Positions 1 to 5,619 of a DNA stretch of 6,366 nt are shown piece by piece. Each line of letters begins with the position of its first letter. Positions within the stretch are counted from its first letter, which is position 1. The notes beneath the pieces are model-generated. The model worked only from the letters and a program-made list of their open reading frames with translations, ran no database searches and was not told the origin of the DNA. The DNA comes from JALQTD01 sp965657495 (GTDB lineage Bacteria > Bacteroidota > Bacteroidia > Flavobacteriales_D > Sanyastnellaceae). Made by a program: the position numbers and the translations under genes. Where the stretch lies: positions 1-6,366 of the forward strand of contig CBFHPD010000175.1 of the NCBI GenBank assembly GCA_965657495.1, read 5' to 3'.

Positions 1-104
1 GCTTATGCGCCCACCCCAACGGGTGCTGCACGTGTATAATAAACGACCAAACTTGCATCAATGCTTGCTTGACGTTTTGTATTATTTAAAGGAAAATCAT
101 CGCC
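1..104. other. Leader region without a recognisable gene
   Basis: No credible coding frame is seen here. Positions 12-25 can form a short hairpin (CACCC, loop CAAC, GGGTG), but no T-run follows on either strand, so it is not a convincing terminator. From about 33 the sequence becomes clearly AT-richer than the rest of the window, as expected for a promoter and leader in front of the gene whose ATG is at 105. TTG at 53-55 and the A/T-rich stretch 76-90 are only a poor fit to the Bacteroidota TTG / TAnnTTTG promoter pattern, so no promoter is called. Confidence 0.4.
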
Positions 105-164
105 ATGCGCAAATTGGTATTTTCCTGACTGTGTTGCTTCAGCTTTGGGGGAGCATGGGCACAA
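105..164 (+). other. Signal-peptide segment interrupted by in-frame TGA
   Basis: Reading from ATG 105 gives M-R-K-L-V-F-S, then TGA at 126-128, then LCCFSFGGAWAQ running without break into the protein body at GTG 165. The pieces have the order expected of a signal peptide: basic start, hydrophobic middle, and Ala-Trp-Ala before Gln as a likely signal peptidase site. A single base change in the TGA would give an intact leader of about 20 residues. There is no other in-frame ATG before 489, so ATG 105 was very probably the original start. TGA serves as the normal stop for the other complete genes here, so a changed genetic code is unlikely. A sequencing error, a real nonsense mutation, or a pair of compensating indels are all possible. 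Confidence 0.6.
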
Positions 165-728
165 GTGCAGCAAGAAGTGGACGTGGGGCGCACTCACATC
201 CGGTTCAAGGCCGATGCCATCGAAGCCCGCTTTGACACGCTGGATGCGAGCGTTGAAACGTTGAGCAGCAGCTTCGTGCGTTCGGGCAGTTCGGACCTCT
301 CAGGCCAAATCACGGATTTGTCCTCCAGCCTCAGCAACGTCCAAGACTCCCTCGCGACGGCCCATTCGGACATCACGGCGCTCACCACCCGCGTAACGAC
401 TTTGGAATCCACGGTCACATCGGGCAGCAACGCCGCCACTGCCGCCGGCCGCGTGAACGCTAATGGCACCCTGCACAGCGGCTACAACATGTCCTCGGTC
501 CACACGAGCACGGGCAATTACACCATCACATTCGATGTGCCGCTTGCGAACGACGATTACGCCGTGATGATCCAGCCCATCGGCACCTCCAACGACACGC
601 CCGCCCACATCGCGGAGGCGAGCATCACCCCCAACGGGTTCAATGTGCGGCTGGGTGAGGGCGACAACGGTGGTGGGGCTGAGCCCGGCACGAACAGGGC
701 CCTTTCCGTCATCGTCATCAGCTGGTGA
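165..728 (+). CDS. Coiled-coil protein with tail-fibre-like C-terminal domain, start disrupted
   Basis: The open frame begins at GTG 165, but this is probably the mature part of a secreted protein whose ATG lies at 105, upstream of an in-frame TGA. Numbered from 165, residues about 15-85 are rich in Ser, Thr, Leu and Val with heptad-like spacing, suggesting a trimeric or dimeric coiled coil. Residues about 95-187 (from GRVNANGTLHSGYN onward) contain TGNYTITFDVPLANDDYAV, a Gly-Asp-Asn-Gly-Gly stretch and a final SVIVISW. This pattern recalls the beta-rich C-terminal domains of phage tail fibres and of Bacteroidota surface proteins. An extracellular adhesive or structural role is inferred, not shown. 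No phage genes are nearby. If translated only from GTG 165 it would lack an export signal and remain in the cytosol, so it may be a pseudogene. The next gene starts 24 bp downstream. Confidence 0.6.
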   Translation: MQQEVDVGRTHIRFKADAIEARFDTLDASVETLSSSFVRSGSSDLSGQITDLSSSLSNVQDSLATAHSDITALTTRVTTLESTVTSGSNAATAAGRVNANGTLHSGYNMSSVHTSTGNYTITFDVPLANDDYAVMIQPIGTSNDTPAHIAEASITPNGFNVRLGEGDNGGGAEPGTNRALSVIVISW

Positions 729-752
729 GTCCGGCACGGCTAACTTGCCCGC

Positions 753-1403
753 ATGGACGAACGCGTGGATGAGTTCTTGGCCGGGGCCCAAGCGTGGCAA
801 CCGGAATTGCGGCGGCTCCGGGAGCTGTTGCTTGAATGCGGGTTGGACGAGACGTACAAGTGGCGCGCTCCGTGCTACACGTGGGAGGGAAGGAACATCG
901 CCATCATAGGCGGTTTCAAGGCCCATTGCGTCCTGGCCTTCTTCAAAGGGGCGCTGCTGAAGGATGAAGCGGGCCTGCTCGTACAGCAGGGGCCGAACAC
1001 GGAGAGTTCCCGGTCGTACCAGTTCACCGAGTTGGCCGCGCTCGAGCGCCACGCCGCGCTGCTGAGGGCGTACGTGCGGGAAGCCGTGGAGGTGGAGCGC
1101 GCGGGGATCACGGTGGTGCATGCGACGGTGGACCAAACCCCGATGCCGGAGGAACTCGCGGAACGGTTGCAAGCGGATTTGGCCCTCAAAACGGCCTACG
1201 AGGCCCTTACGCCGGGCCGCCGGAAAGCGTACCAGCTGCACATCGGCGCCGCCAAGCAGTCCAAAACCCGTGCCGCCCGCGTGGCGCAAGCCATTCCACG
1301 CATCCTCGACGGCAAGGGGCTCCACGATTGCGTGTGCGGTCTGTCAAAACGGATGCCGGCCTGCGACGGCTCGCACCGCCAACTGCGGTCGCCTGAGGGC
1401 TGA
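753..1403 (+). CDS. DUF1801/YdeI-type protein with C-terminal CDGSH iron-sulfur motif
   Basis: This 216-residue protein has three parts. Residues about 4-112 resemble DUF1801 (YdhG-like fold): note YKWRAPCYTWEGRNIAIIGG and FKAHCVLAFFKGALL. Residues about 130-190 match the helical YdeI/OmpD-associated type, with TAYEALTPGRRKAY and AKQSKTRAARV and then ILDGKGLHD. Residues 193-208 fit the CDGSH consensus C-X-C-X2-S-X3-P-X-C-D-G-S-H exactly, with Cys193, Cys195, Cys204 and His208 as the expected three-Cys, one-His ligands of a [2Fe-2S] cluster. The protein has no signal peptide or membrane segment and should be cytosolic. YdeI relatives have been linked to stress or peptide resistance, but the biochemical role is not known, and the iron-sulfur tail suggests redox or cluster sensing only by inference. 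ATG 753 is preceded by TAACTTGC at 741-748, a poor -7-like match, and there is no Shine-Dalgarno sequence. Confidence 0.85.
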   Translation: MDERVDEFLAGAQAWQPELRRLRELLLECGLDETYKWRAPCYTWEGRNIAIIGGFKAHCVLAFFKGALLKDEAGLLVQQGPNTESSRSYQFTELAALERHAALLRAYVREAVEVERAGITVVHATVDQTPMPEELAERLQADLALKTAYEALTPGRRKAYQLHIGAAKQSKTRAARVAQAIPRILDGKGLHDCVCGLSKRMPACDGSHRQLRSPEG

Positions 1404-1421
1404 CTCTGCCGTTGCGACGCC

Positions 1422-1450
1422 TTGATTCGCATCTTCGCGCACGATTTTTG
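1422..1450 (+). promoter_or_regulatory. Candidate Bacteroidota-type promoter for the membrane protein gene
   Basis: TTG at 1422-1424 and GATTTTTG at 1443-1450 (7 of 8 to TAnnTTTG) are separated by 18 bp, in the range described for Bacteroidota -33/-7 promoters. Transcription would start about 15-20 bp before ATG 1473. The match is by eye only. It also argues against using TTG 1422 as a start codon for the downstream gene. Confidence 0.35.
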
Positions 1451-1472
1451 GACCAAATCCGTTTCTTTGACC

Positions 1473-2819
1473 ATGCACTGGAACCAATCCCCTGAATCCC
1501 TCGAGCAGTGGTACCGCGCGGACCCCGAGGCCTTCCGAGCTGCCTTCGAGGCCGCGCCCATCCCCGACGAAGTCGGTGCTACTTGGGCGGCGCGGTTGGC
1601 CGCTGACCGGCCCCAAGCCGTCGACCATTCCGGTATTCCTTGGGCCATTGCCGCGTCACTCCTCATCGCGGTCACGCTCCTGACGCCGTATTGGGCATCG
1701 GGGGACATGGACTTGGAGTGGGCGATTCCGCTGCTGGCCACCTTCGGCCTGGGGCCGCTGTTGTTGTTTCATGGGCGGAAGGACATGCCGGTGTTGGCCG
1801 CCGCAGGAGGGCTTGCCGTGGTGGTGGCGGCACTGTGGTGGATGTGGGAGGACGTGCCTTCGGCTTGGCGGGTGCGCCAGTTGGTGGAGGCCGAACCCGC
1901 GCTGGAGGCGGCGGGCGAGCGGGTGAATTTCATGCGGCAGGCCCGCGACTTGATGATGATCCATTGGCCCATGTTGTTGGCGGGCCTCACGGGGCTCGCA
2001 TTCGTGCGGTCCCGGGCCGGTGAGGAGCGGGTCGATTTCGTGCGCCACGCGGTGACGGTGGGCATCCTCGCGGCGTTGGTCCTCACGGCGGGCGGCCTCC
2101 TTGTGGGGCTCACGAACGCCCTGATGGAAGTGCTTGACTTTTCGCACCAAATCACAGAAGCGATCAACATCCACCTCGTCATTTGGGGGCTCAGCGGCGC
2201 CCTGGTGTTCGCCCATGCCGTTTGGCTCCGCCACCCCCAATCCCTCGACCGCATCCTGCCGACGTTGGCCCGGATTTTCATCCCGCTGTTCGTGGTGCTC
2301 GAGGCCTTGTTCCTCATCGCGCTCATGGCGGACGGCTTCTCGTCCCTCGCGGACAATCGGGAGCAGCTGCTGATCTTTAACCTGCTGCTCGCGGCGGTCA
2401 TCGGGCTCATCCTTTTGCACTCCGCTTTCGAGGAGGACGTGCCGCGGTGGTCCCACGGACTCATCGTGGCGCTCGCCGTGCTCGGGGTGCTGGCGGATGG
2501 GGTGGCCATTGCGGCGATCGCCAGCCGGCTCGGGGAGTGGGGAGCGACGCCTAACCGGCTCACCGTGCTGGGCGGAAACCTCGTCTTCTTTGGCACGCTG
2601 GTGGCGTTGTTGGCCCGGTGGGGGCGCCTGCGCGGGGGGTCGCCGATGCGCGCCACGCGGGACGTGCTAAACCGTGCTTTGGCCGTTTTCGTCCTGTGGT
2701 CGGCCACCGTCACGGTGTTGGTCCCTGTGCTTTATGGTTTCCGTGTGGCGGGTGAAACCCAAGCGCAGTTTGAATCGAGCACCGCCGACACCATGCCCAT
2801 CGAGGAGGTGGAAGAATGA
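1473..2819 (+). CDS. Polytopic membrane protein, DUF4153-like
   Basis: The protein has 448 residues when started at ATG 1473. The frame is open back to TTG 1422, but that extension looks non-native and overlaps a candidate promoter. The first 54 residues are soluble (MHWNQSPESLEQWYRADPEAF and a Pro/Asp-rich link). About 11 hydrophobic helices follow, near 56-73, 82-99, 106-124, 162-178, 192-213, 231-251, 264-286, 297-316, 327-349, 362-382 and 402-422. The C-terminal 25 residues are acidic and soluble. The stretch RLGEWGATPNRLTVLGGNL (352-370), together with LARIFIPLF and the Glu/Arg-bearing loops before it, recalls DUF4153 proteins, an uncharacterised inner-membrane family. No transporter, kinase or enzyme motif is visible, so no function is assigned. 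The stop codon lies 2 bp from the stop of the convergent PH-domain gene. Confidence 0.75.
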   Translation: MHWNQSPESLEQWYRADPEAFRAAFEAAPIPDEVGATWAARLAADRPQAVDHSGIPWAIAASLLIAVTLLTPYWASGDMDLEWAIPLLATFGLGPLLLFHGRKDMPVLAAAGGLAVVVAALWWMWEDVPSAWRVRQLVEAEPALEAAGERVNFMRQARDLMMIHWPMLLAGLTGLAFVRSRAGEERVDFVRHAVTVGILAALVLTAGGLLVGLTNALMEVLDFSHQITEAINIHLVIWGLSGALVFAHAVWLRHPQSLDRILPTLARIFIPLFVVLEALFLIALMADGFSSLADNREQLLIFNLLLAAVIGLILLHSAFEEDVPRWSHGLIVALAVLGVLADGVAIAAIASRLGEWGATPNRLTVLGGNLVFFGTLVALLARWGRLRGGSPMRATRDVLNRALAVFVLWSATVTVLVPVLYGFRVAGETQAQFESSTADTMPIEEVEE

Positions 2820-2821
2820 GG

Positions 2822-3649
2822 TCAGCCCTGCAGGTTGGAAATCAAATTTGCAGCGAACCACCCGTCGATGCCGGTGAACGTCTGCGGCTTGGTGGTGGTG
2901 CCATCGCGCTGCACGCGGATGCCGTCCTCGAAGGTCTCCAGGGAAATCAGCTTGCTAAAGGGCACCTTGAACGCCTTGTTGGGCGACCAGAAGTAGATGT
3001 GTTTGGTGGTGATGGCCAACATGCCCGTGCCTTGCAGCTTGAGCTCGTCGATTTTCACCGGACGGCCGCGGAACGAACCGGTGCGGTAGTACACGCCCTT
3101 CGCCAGCCGCACGCTCACCCCGTGGCTGCCGCCTACGTATTCTGTTCGGGTGGTGTTTTGATAAAACTGAGCGGGGCTAAAGGTCCAAACCAATTCCTCC
3201 GATTTCTGAAATAAGAAAGGCAATCCTTCCGTGCTGAACCGTCCCGCCACCGGTTCGCCCGCTTGGAGGTTGCGGACGATGGCCGCTTTGACCAGCCGCT
3301 CCACGGCGTCGGATTGCTTCAGCCCGGGGTAGGTGGCGCTCAGGGTGTGCACCCACTCCGAAATGAGGTCCTCTTCATCAGCGGAGAGCACGTCGTCATC
3401 CAGGGCATCGTCCAAGATCCGGTCCATGCCATCGGCAAGCAGTTCCTCGATTTCATTTGGTTTCAAGTAGGCCGGTTCGGTCAACGTGGGCAAACCGTCT
3501 AAGAAGGTCTGCGCCTCGCCGTTGTCTTTGAAGGCGTCGAGCAACGCGGCGGGCAAATCTTCTCGGACCGCTTCATTGGCTGCCTCGCAGGCCGGGTGGG
3601 CGGAACGGAACCAACCGGCTTTTTCACCACAATACATGCACTTCCCCAT
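2822..3649 (-). CDS. Zinc-knuckle and PH-like domain protein
   Basis: This protein has 275 residues. The N-terminus carries Cys4-X2-Cys7 and His18-X2-Cys21, a probable small zinc-binding knuckle. Residues about 30-130 are acidic and helical; 79-103 (DDDVLSADEEDLISEW and neighbours) loosely recalls TerB-like helical domains, but this is weak. Residues about 172-275 form a PH-like domain of a kind seen in many bacterial proteins: YVGGSHGVSVRLAKGVYYR, then GMLAITTKHIYFWS, VPFSKLISLETFEDGIRVQR and a final DGWFAANLI. The PH-like domain is expected to bind a lipid, peptide or partner protein, but no ligand can be read from the sequence. There is no signal peptide or membrane helix, so it is likely cytosolic. 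It is transcribed divergently from the WYL regulator and may be controlled from the dyad between them. CAT at 3647-3649 is the first good start and sits directly before the Cys motif. Confidence 0.8.
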   Translation of the reverse strand: MGKCMYCGEKAGWFRSAHPACEAANEAVREDLPAALLDAFKDNGEAQTFLDGLPTLTEPAYLKPNEIEELLADGMDRILDDALDDDVLSADEEDLISEWVHTLSATYPGLKQSDAVERLVKAAIVRNLQAGEPVAGRFSTEGLPFLFQKSEELVWTFSPAQFYQNTTRTEYVGGSHGVSVRLAKGVYYRTGSFRGRPVKIDELKLQGTGMLAITTKHIYFWSPNKAFKVPFSKLISLETFEDGIRVQRDGTTTKPQTFTGIDGWFAANLISNLQG

Positions 3650-3666
3650 GGTCTTGTTTTGTCACT

Positions 3667-3697
3667 CGAAATTAGCGCATGAGAATTGAAAAACGAA
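3667..3697 (-). promoter_or_regulatory. Candidate promoter for the PH-domain gene
   Basis: On the minus strand, TAATTTCG (3674 to 3667) matches TAnnTTTG at 7 of 8 positions, and TTCG (3697 to 3694) sits 19 bp upstream as an imperfect -33 TTTG. The start of transcription would fall about 10 bp before the ATG at 3649. The -33 part lies inside the dyad at 3691-3715, which would suit repression by a protein bound there. Visual match only. Confidence 0.35.
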
Positions 3698-3715
3698 TCT
3701 TTCAGTGAATCGTTT
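3691..3715. promoter_or_regulatory. Imperfect dyad, candidate operator in divergent intergenic region
   Basis: AAACGAATC (3691-3699) and GAATCGTTT (3707-3715) form an inverted repeat with 8 of 9 pairs around a 7-bp centre. GAATC is also repeated directly at 3695-3699 and 3707-3711, 12 bp apart, about one helical turn. The element lies midway between the PH-domain gene and the WYL regulator, and overlaps the candidate -33 site of the first. There is no T-run, and the position between two start codons makes a terminator unlikely. Binding by the adjacent regulator is inference. Confidence 0.45.
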
Positions 3716-3717
3716 AG

Positions 3718-3746
3718 TTTTGCACCCATTCACTTCATTTTATTTG
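3718..3746 (+). promoter_or_regulatory. Candidate promoter for the WYL regulator gene
   Basis: TTTTG at 3718-3722 and TTTATTTG at 3739-3746 (7 of 8 to TAnnTTTG) are 16 bp apart, slightly short for the Bacteroidota pattern. The -7-like box ends only 7 bp before ATG 3754, so a transcript would have little or no leader. The upstream part abuts the dyad at 3691-3715, which would allow autoregulation. Confidence 0.3.
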
Positions 3747-3753
3747 AATCCAT

Positions 3754-4692
3754 ATGGCAAGGACGAGCGCGGGCGCGAAAGGGGATTTCAATCAAAATCG
3801 GTTGCACCGCCTGTTGCAACTGATCCGCCTCCTCAGGTCGGATCGGCACCTGACCATGGCCGATTTGGCGGCGACCCTCGAGTCGGGCGAACGTTCGGTG
3901 TACCGCTACTTGAAGATGCTCGAGGAGGTCGGGTTCACGGTGATGAAGGACGAGGAGGGCGGCGTGTTCATTGCAGGGGAGGAGCTCCGCGATGTGTTCA
4001 CGCGGGAGGAGGCGGTGATGATCCACACGGCGCTGCATGCGGCGTTTCCGGGGGACGAGCGGGTGGGCCAAATCGCGCACAAGCTCGACCTGTTCGAGCC
4101 GCAGCAGGAGGTGGCCAGCGCCATCGCCGAGGCGGGGCGCGCCCGGGTTTTGGGCCGCATCGCAGACGCCATGCAAACGGGCAAGCGCGTGCTGCTCAAG
4201 GGCTACCAATCCGCCAACAGCAACACGGTCAGCAACCGCGAGGTGGAGCCGGTGGAGTTCATCGGGGGGCACACCTTCATTTCCGCCTTCGAGGTCGCTA
4301 CAAAACGGAACAAGTATTACCGGCTGGACCGCATTGCCGACGTGGAGGTGCTCGAGGAGCCGGTGTCGTGGGTGGATTTACATGAGGTGCATGCTCCGGA
4401 CGTGTTTGGTTTTGCGCTCGATTTGAACGAGGCGGTGCGGCGGGTGCAGGTGGAGTTGTCGCTGCAGGTAGCCCTGTTTTTAAAGGCCGAGGTGCCGCTG
4501 GTGGCGCCGCATTTGGTTCCGGTGGCGAACCGGCAACGGATGGCGTTGGATGTGGTGGTGGCGGACTACCGGCCGGCGGTGCGGTTCGTGCTGCCGTTTG
4601 TGCAGGATGGGAGCGTGGAGGTTCTCGGCGATGCAGGCTTCAAGGCAGCGGTGGAGGAAGCGGTGGGGCGGCTGCGCGAAGGGGCTGATTGA
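3754..4692 (+). CDS. HTH/WYL/WCX-domain transcriptional regulator
   Basis: This protein has 312 residues, the usual size for the family. Residues about 15-65 form a winged helix-turn-helix (NRLHRLLQLIRLLRSD, then LTMADLAATLESGERSVYRY, LKMLEEVGF). Residues about 130-203 form the WYL domain, with VEPVEFIGGHTFISAFEV and the well-kept YYRLDRI. Residues about 228-309 fit the C-terminal WCX extension. The three residues that give WYL its name are replaced by Thr-Phe-Ile at about 174-176, while the later Arg-Leu-Asp-Arg-Ile element is intact. WYL regulators sense a ligand, often nucleic acid or a nucleotide, and act as repressors or activators in DNA-damage, defence and metabolic control; the ligand here is unknown. 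The nearest candidate targets are its own gene, the divergent PH-domain gene and the pirin gene 52 bp downstream. No defence genes are visible nearby. Confidence 0.9.
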   Translation: MARTSAGAKGDFNQNRLHRLLQLIRLLRSDRHLTMADLAATLESGERSVYRYLKMLEEVGFTVMKDEEGGVFIAGEELRDVFTREEAVMIHTALHAAFPGDERVGQIAHKLDLFEPQQEVASAIAEAGRARVLGRIADAMQTGKRVLLKGYQSANSNTVSNREVEPVEFIGGHTFISAFEVATKRNKYYRLDRIADVEVLEEPVSWVDLHEVHAPDVFGFALDLNEAVRRVQVELSLQVALFLKAEVPLVAPHLVPVANRQRMALDVVVADYRPAVRFVLPFVQDGSVEVLGDAGFKAAVEEAVGRLREGAD

Positions 4693-4706
4693 TGTAGGTA
4701 CAATTA

Positions 4707-4739
4707 TTTGGAGCCAAACCGCTGCCAGCCGTACCTTTA
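4707..4739 (+). promoter_or_regulatory. Candidate promoter with overlapping dyad for the pirin gene
   Basis: TTTG at 4707-4710 and TACCTTTA at 4732-4739 (7 of 8 to TAnnTTTG) are separated by 21 bp, the best-spaced pair in this window. The -33 element is part of a short dyad, TTTGG-AG-CCAAA (4707-4718). A 6-bp inverted repeat, AGGTAC (4696-4701) and GTACCT (4731-4736), flanks the whole site. The -7 box ends 5 bp before ATG 4745, so the message may be leaderless, although GAGG at 4740-4743 lies unusually close to the start as a possible weak ribosome site. This suggests the pirin gene is not simply read through from the regulator gene. Confidence 0.4.
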
Positions 4740-4744
4740 GAGGC

Positions 4745-5617
4745 ATGGAACGCAAGGACTTCATCCGGAAGGGGCTGCTGGGCACGGGGGTGTTGGTGGC
4801 GGGCCGGGGTTTGGCCCATGAAAACCGCATCGACGAGCTGAAGCCGCTCGAACCCATGGGGTTCAATCACCTTCCCAACGACAACGACATGAGTGAAAAC
4901 CGCGTGCTGCACCGGGCGGAGACCCGCGGCGTAGCGAACCACGGCTGGCTCGACAGCCGCCACACCTTCAGTTTTGCGAACTACTACCACCCCGAACGGA
5001 TGCACTTCGGAGCGCTGCGCGTCTTGAACGACGACCACGTCGAGCCCGGGCGCGGCTTCGGGACCCACCCGCACGACAACATGGAGATCGTGAGCATTCC
5101 GCTCTCCGGCGACCTTGAGCACAAGGACAGCATGGGCAACGTGGCGGTCATCCGCAACGGCGAAATCCAGGTGATGAGCGCAGGGACGGGCATCACGCAC
5201 AGCGAGTTCAACCGCAACGCCGACCAGCCGGTCAAGTTCCTGCAAATCTGGATGTTCCCCAAGACACGCGACGTCAAGCCGCGCTACGACCAGCTCCAAC
5301 TCGACCCCACCGCCCGGCACAACCGGTTGCAGCAGGTGCTGTCACCGAGCCCGGACGACGACGGGGTGTGGGTGCACCAGGACGCGTGGTGGCACATGGG
5401 GGCCTTCGACAAGGGGCACCGGGTCAAGCACCCGTTGCAGCGTCCGGACACGCACGGGGTCTACGCTTTCGTGCTCTCGGGCGAGTGGACGATGAACGGC
5501 GAGGCGCTCGGGCCGCGGGACGGCATGGGGATTTGGTCGGTGCAGGAACTCGACCTGGAAGCGCGCACCGACGGGGCCGAAATCTTGTTGATGGAGGTGC
5601 CGATGGCGCTCGGCTGA
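4745..5617 (+). CDS. Pirin-family cupin with Tat-like N-terminal leader
   Basis: This protein has 290 residues from ATG 4745. The first 24 residues, MERKDFIRKGLLGTGVLVAG and onward, look like a Tat-type leader with Arg-Lys in place of Arg-Arg, followed by a hydrophobic run and a weak cleavage site near Ala24. A linker follows to about residue 50. Pirin then begins at NRVLHRAETRGVANHGWLDS. The N-terminal cupin keeps the iron ligands: His108 and His110 in GTHPHDNME, and His152 and Glu154 in GTGITHSEFN. The second cupin covers about 185-290. Pirins are Fe(II) proteins; some, such as E. coli YhhW, show quercetin 2,3-dioxygenase activity, but the natural substrate is usually unknown. Met49 (ATG 4889) is where many pirins begin, so a cytosolic form of 242 residues is possible. 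The stop lies 2 bp from the convergent small membrane protein gene. Confidence 0.92.
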   Translation: MERKDFIRKGLLGTGVLVAGRGLAHENRIDELKPLEPMGFNHLPNDNDMSENRVLHRAETRGVANHGWLDSRHTFSFANYYHPERMHFGALRVLNDDHVEPGRGFGTHPHDNMEIVSIPLSGDLEHKDSMGNVAVIRNGEIQVMSAGTGITHSEFNRNADQPVKFLQIWMFPKTRDVKPRYDQLQLDPTARHNRLQQVLSPSPDDDGVWVHQDAWWHMGAFDKGHRVKHPLQRPDTHGVYAFVLSGEWTMNGEALGPRDGMGIWSVQELDLEARTDGAEILLMEVPMALG

Positions 5618-5619
5618 GC

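Noticed and set aside
12..25. Short hairpin as a terminator of a gene to the left
   Set aside because: The stem is only 5 bp and no T-run follows on either strand.
126..128. TGA recoded as an amino acid
   Set aside because: TGA is the terminating codon of all other complete genes in the window, and no selenocysteine-type element or catalytic context is visible.
5..235. Plus-strand frame with a hydrophobic run (IFLTVLLQLWGSMG) at about 119-160
   Set aside because: Not kept as a separate gene: it breaks off soon after the run and is better read as a possible frame-shifted view of the disrupted signal peptide.
300..1325. Long minus-strand open frame of 341 codons opposite the first two genes
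   Set aside because: It lies across two well-supported plus-strand genes, is rich in Arg, His and Gly in the way of GC-rich antisense frames, and shows no recognisable domain.
1422..1472. TTG 1422 as the start of the membrane protein
   Set aside because: The 17 added residues do not look native, TTG starts are rare in this phylum, and the stretch holds a candidate promoter; ATG 1473 is preferred.
1656..2713. Long minus-strand open frames opposite the membrane protein gene
   Set aside because: Their composition (many His, Arg, Gln and Pro) is what the reverse complement of hydrophobic codons gives; the plus-strand frame has clear membrane helices.
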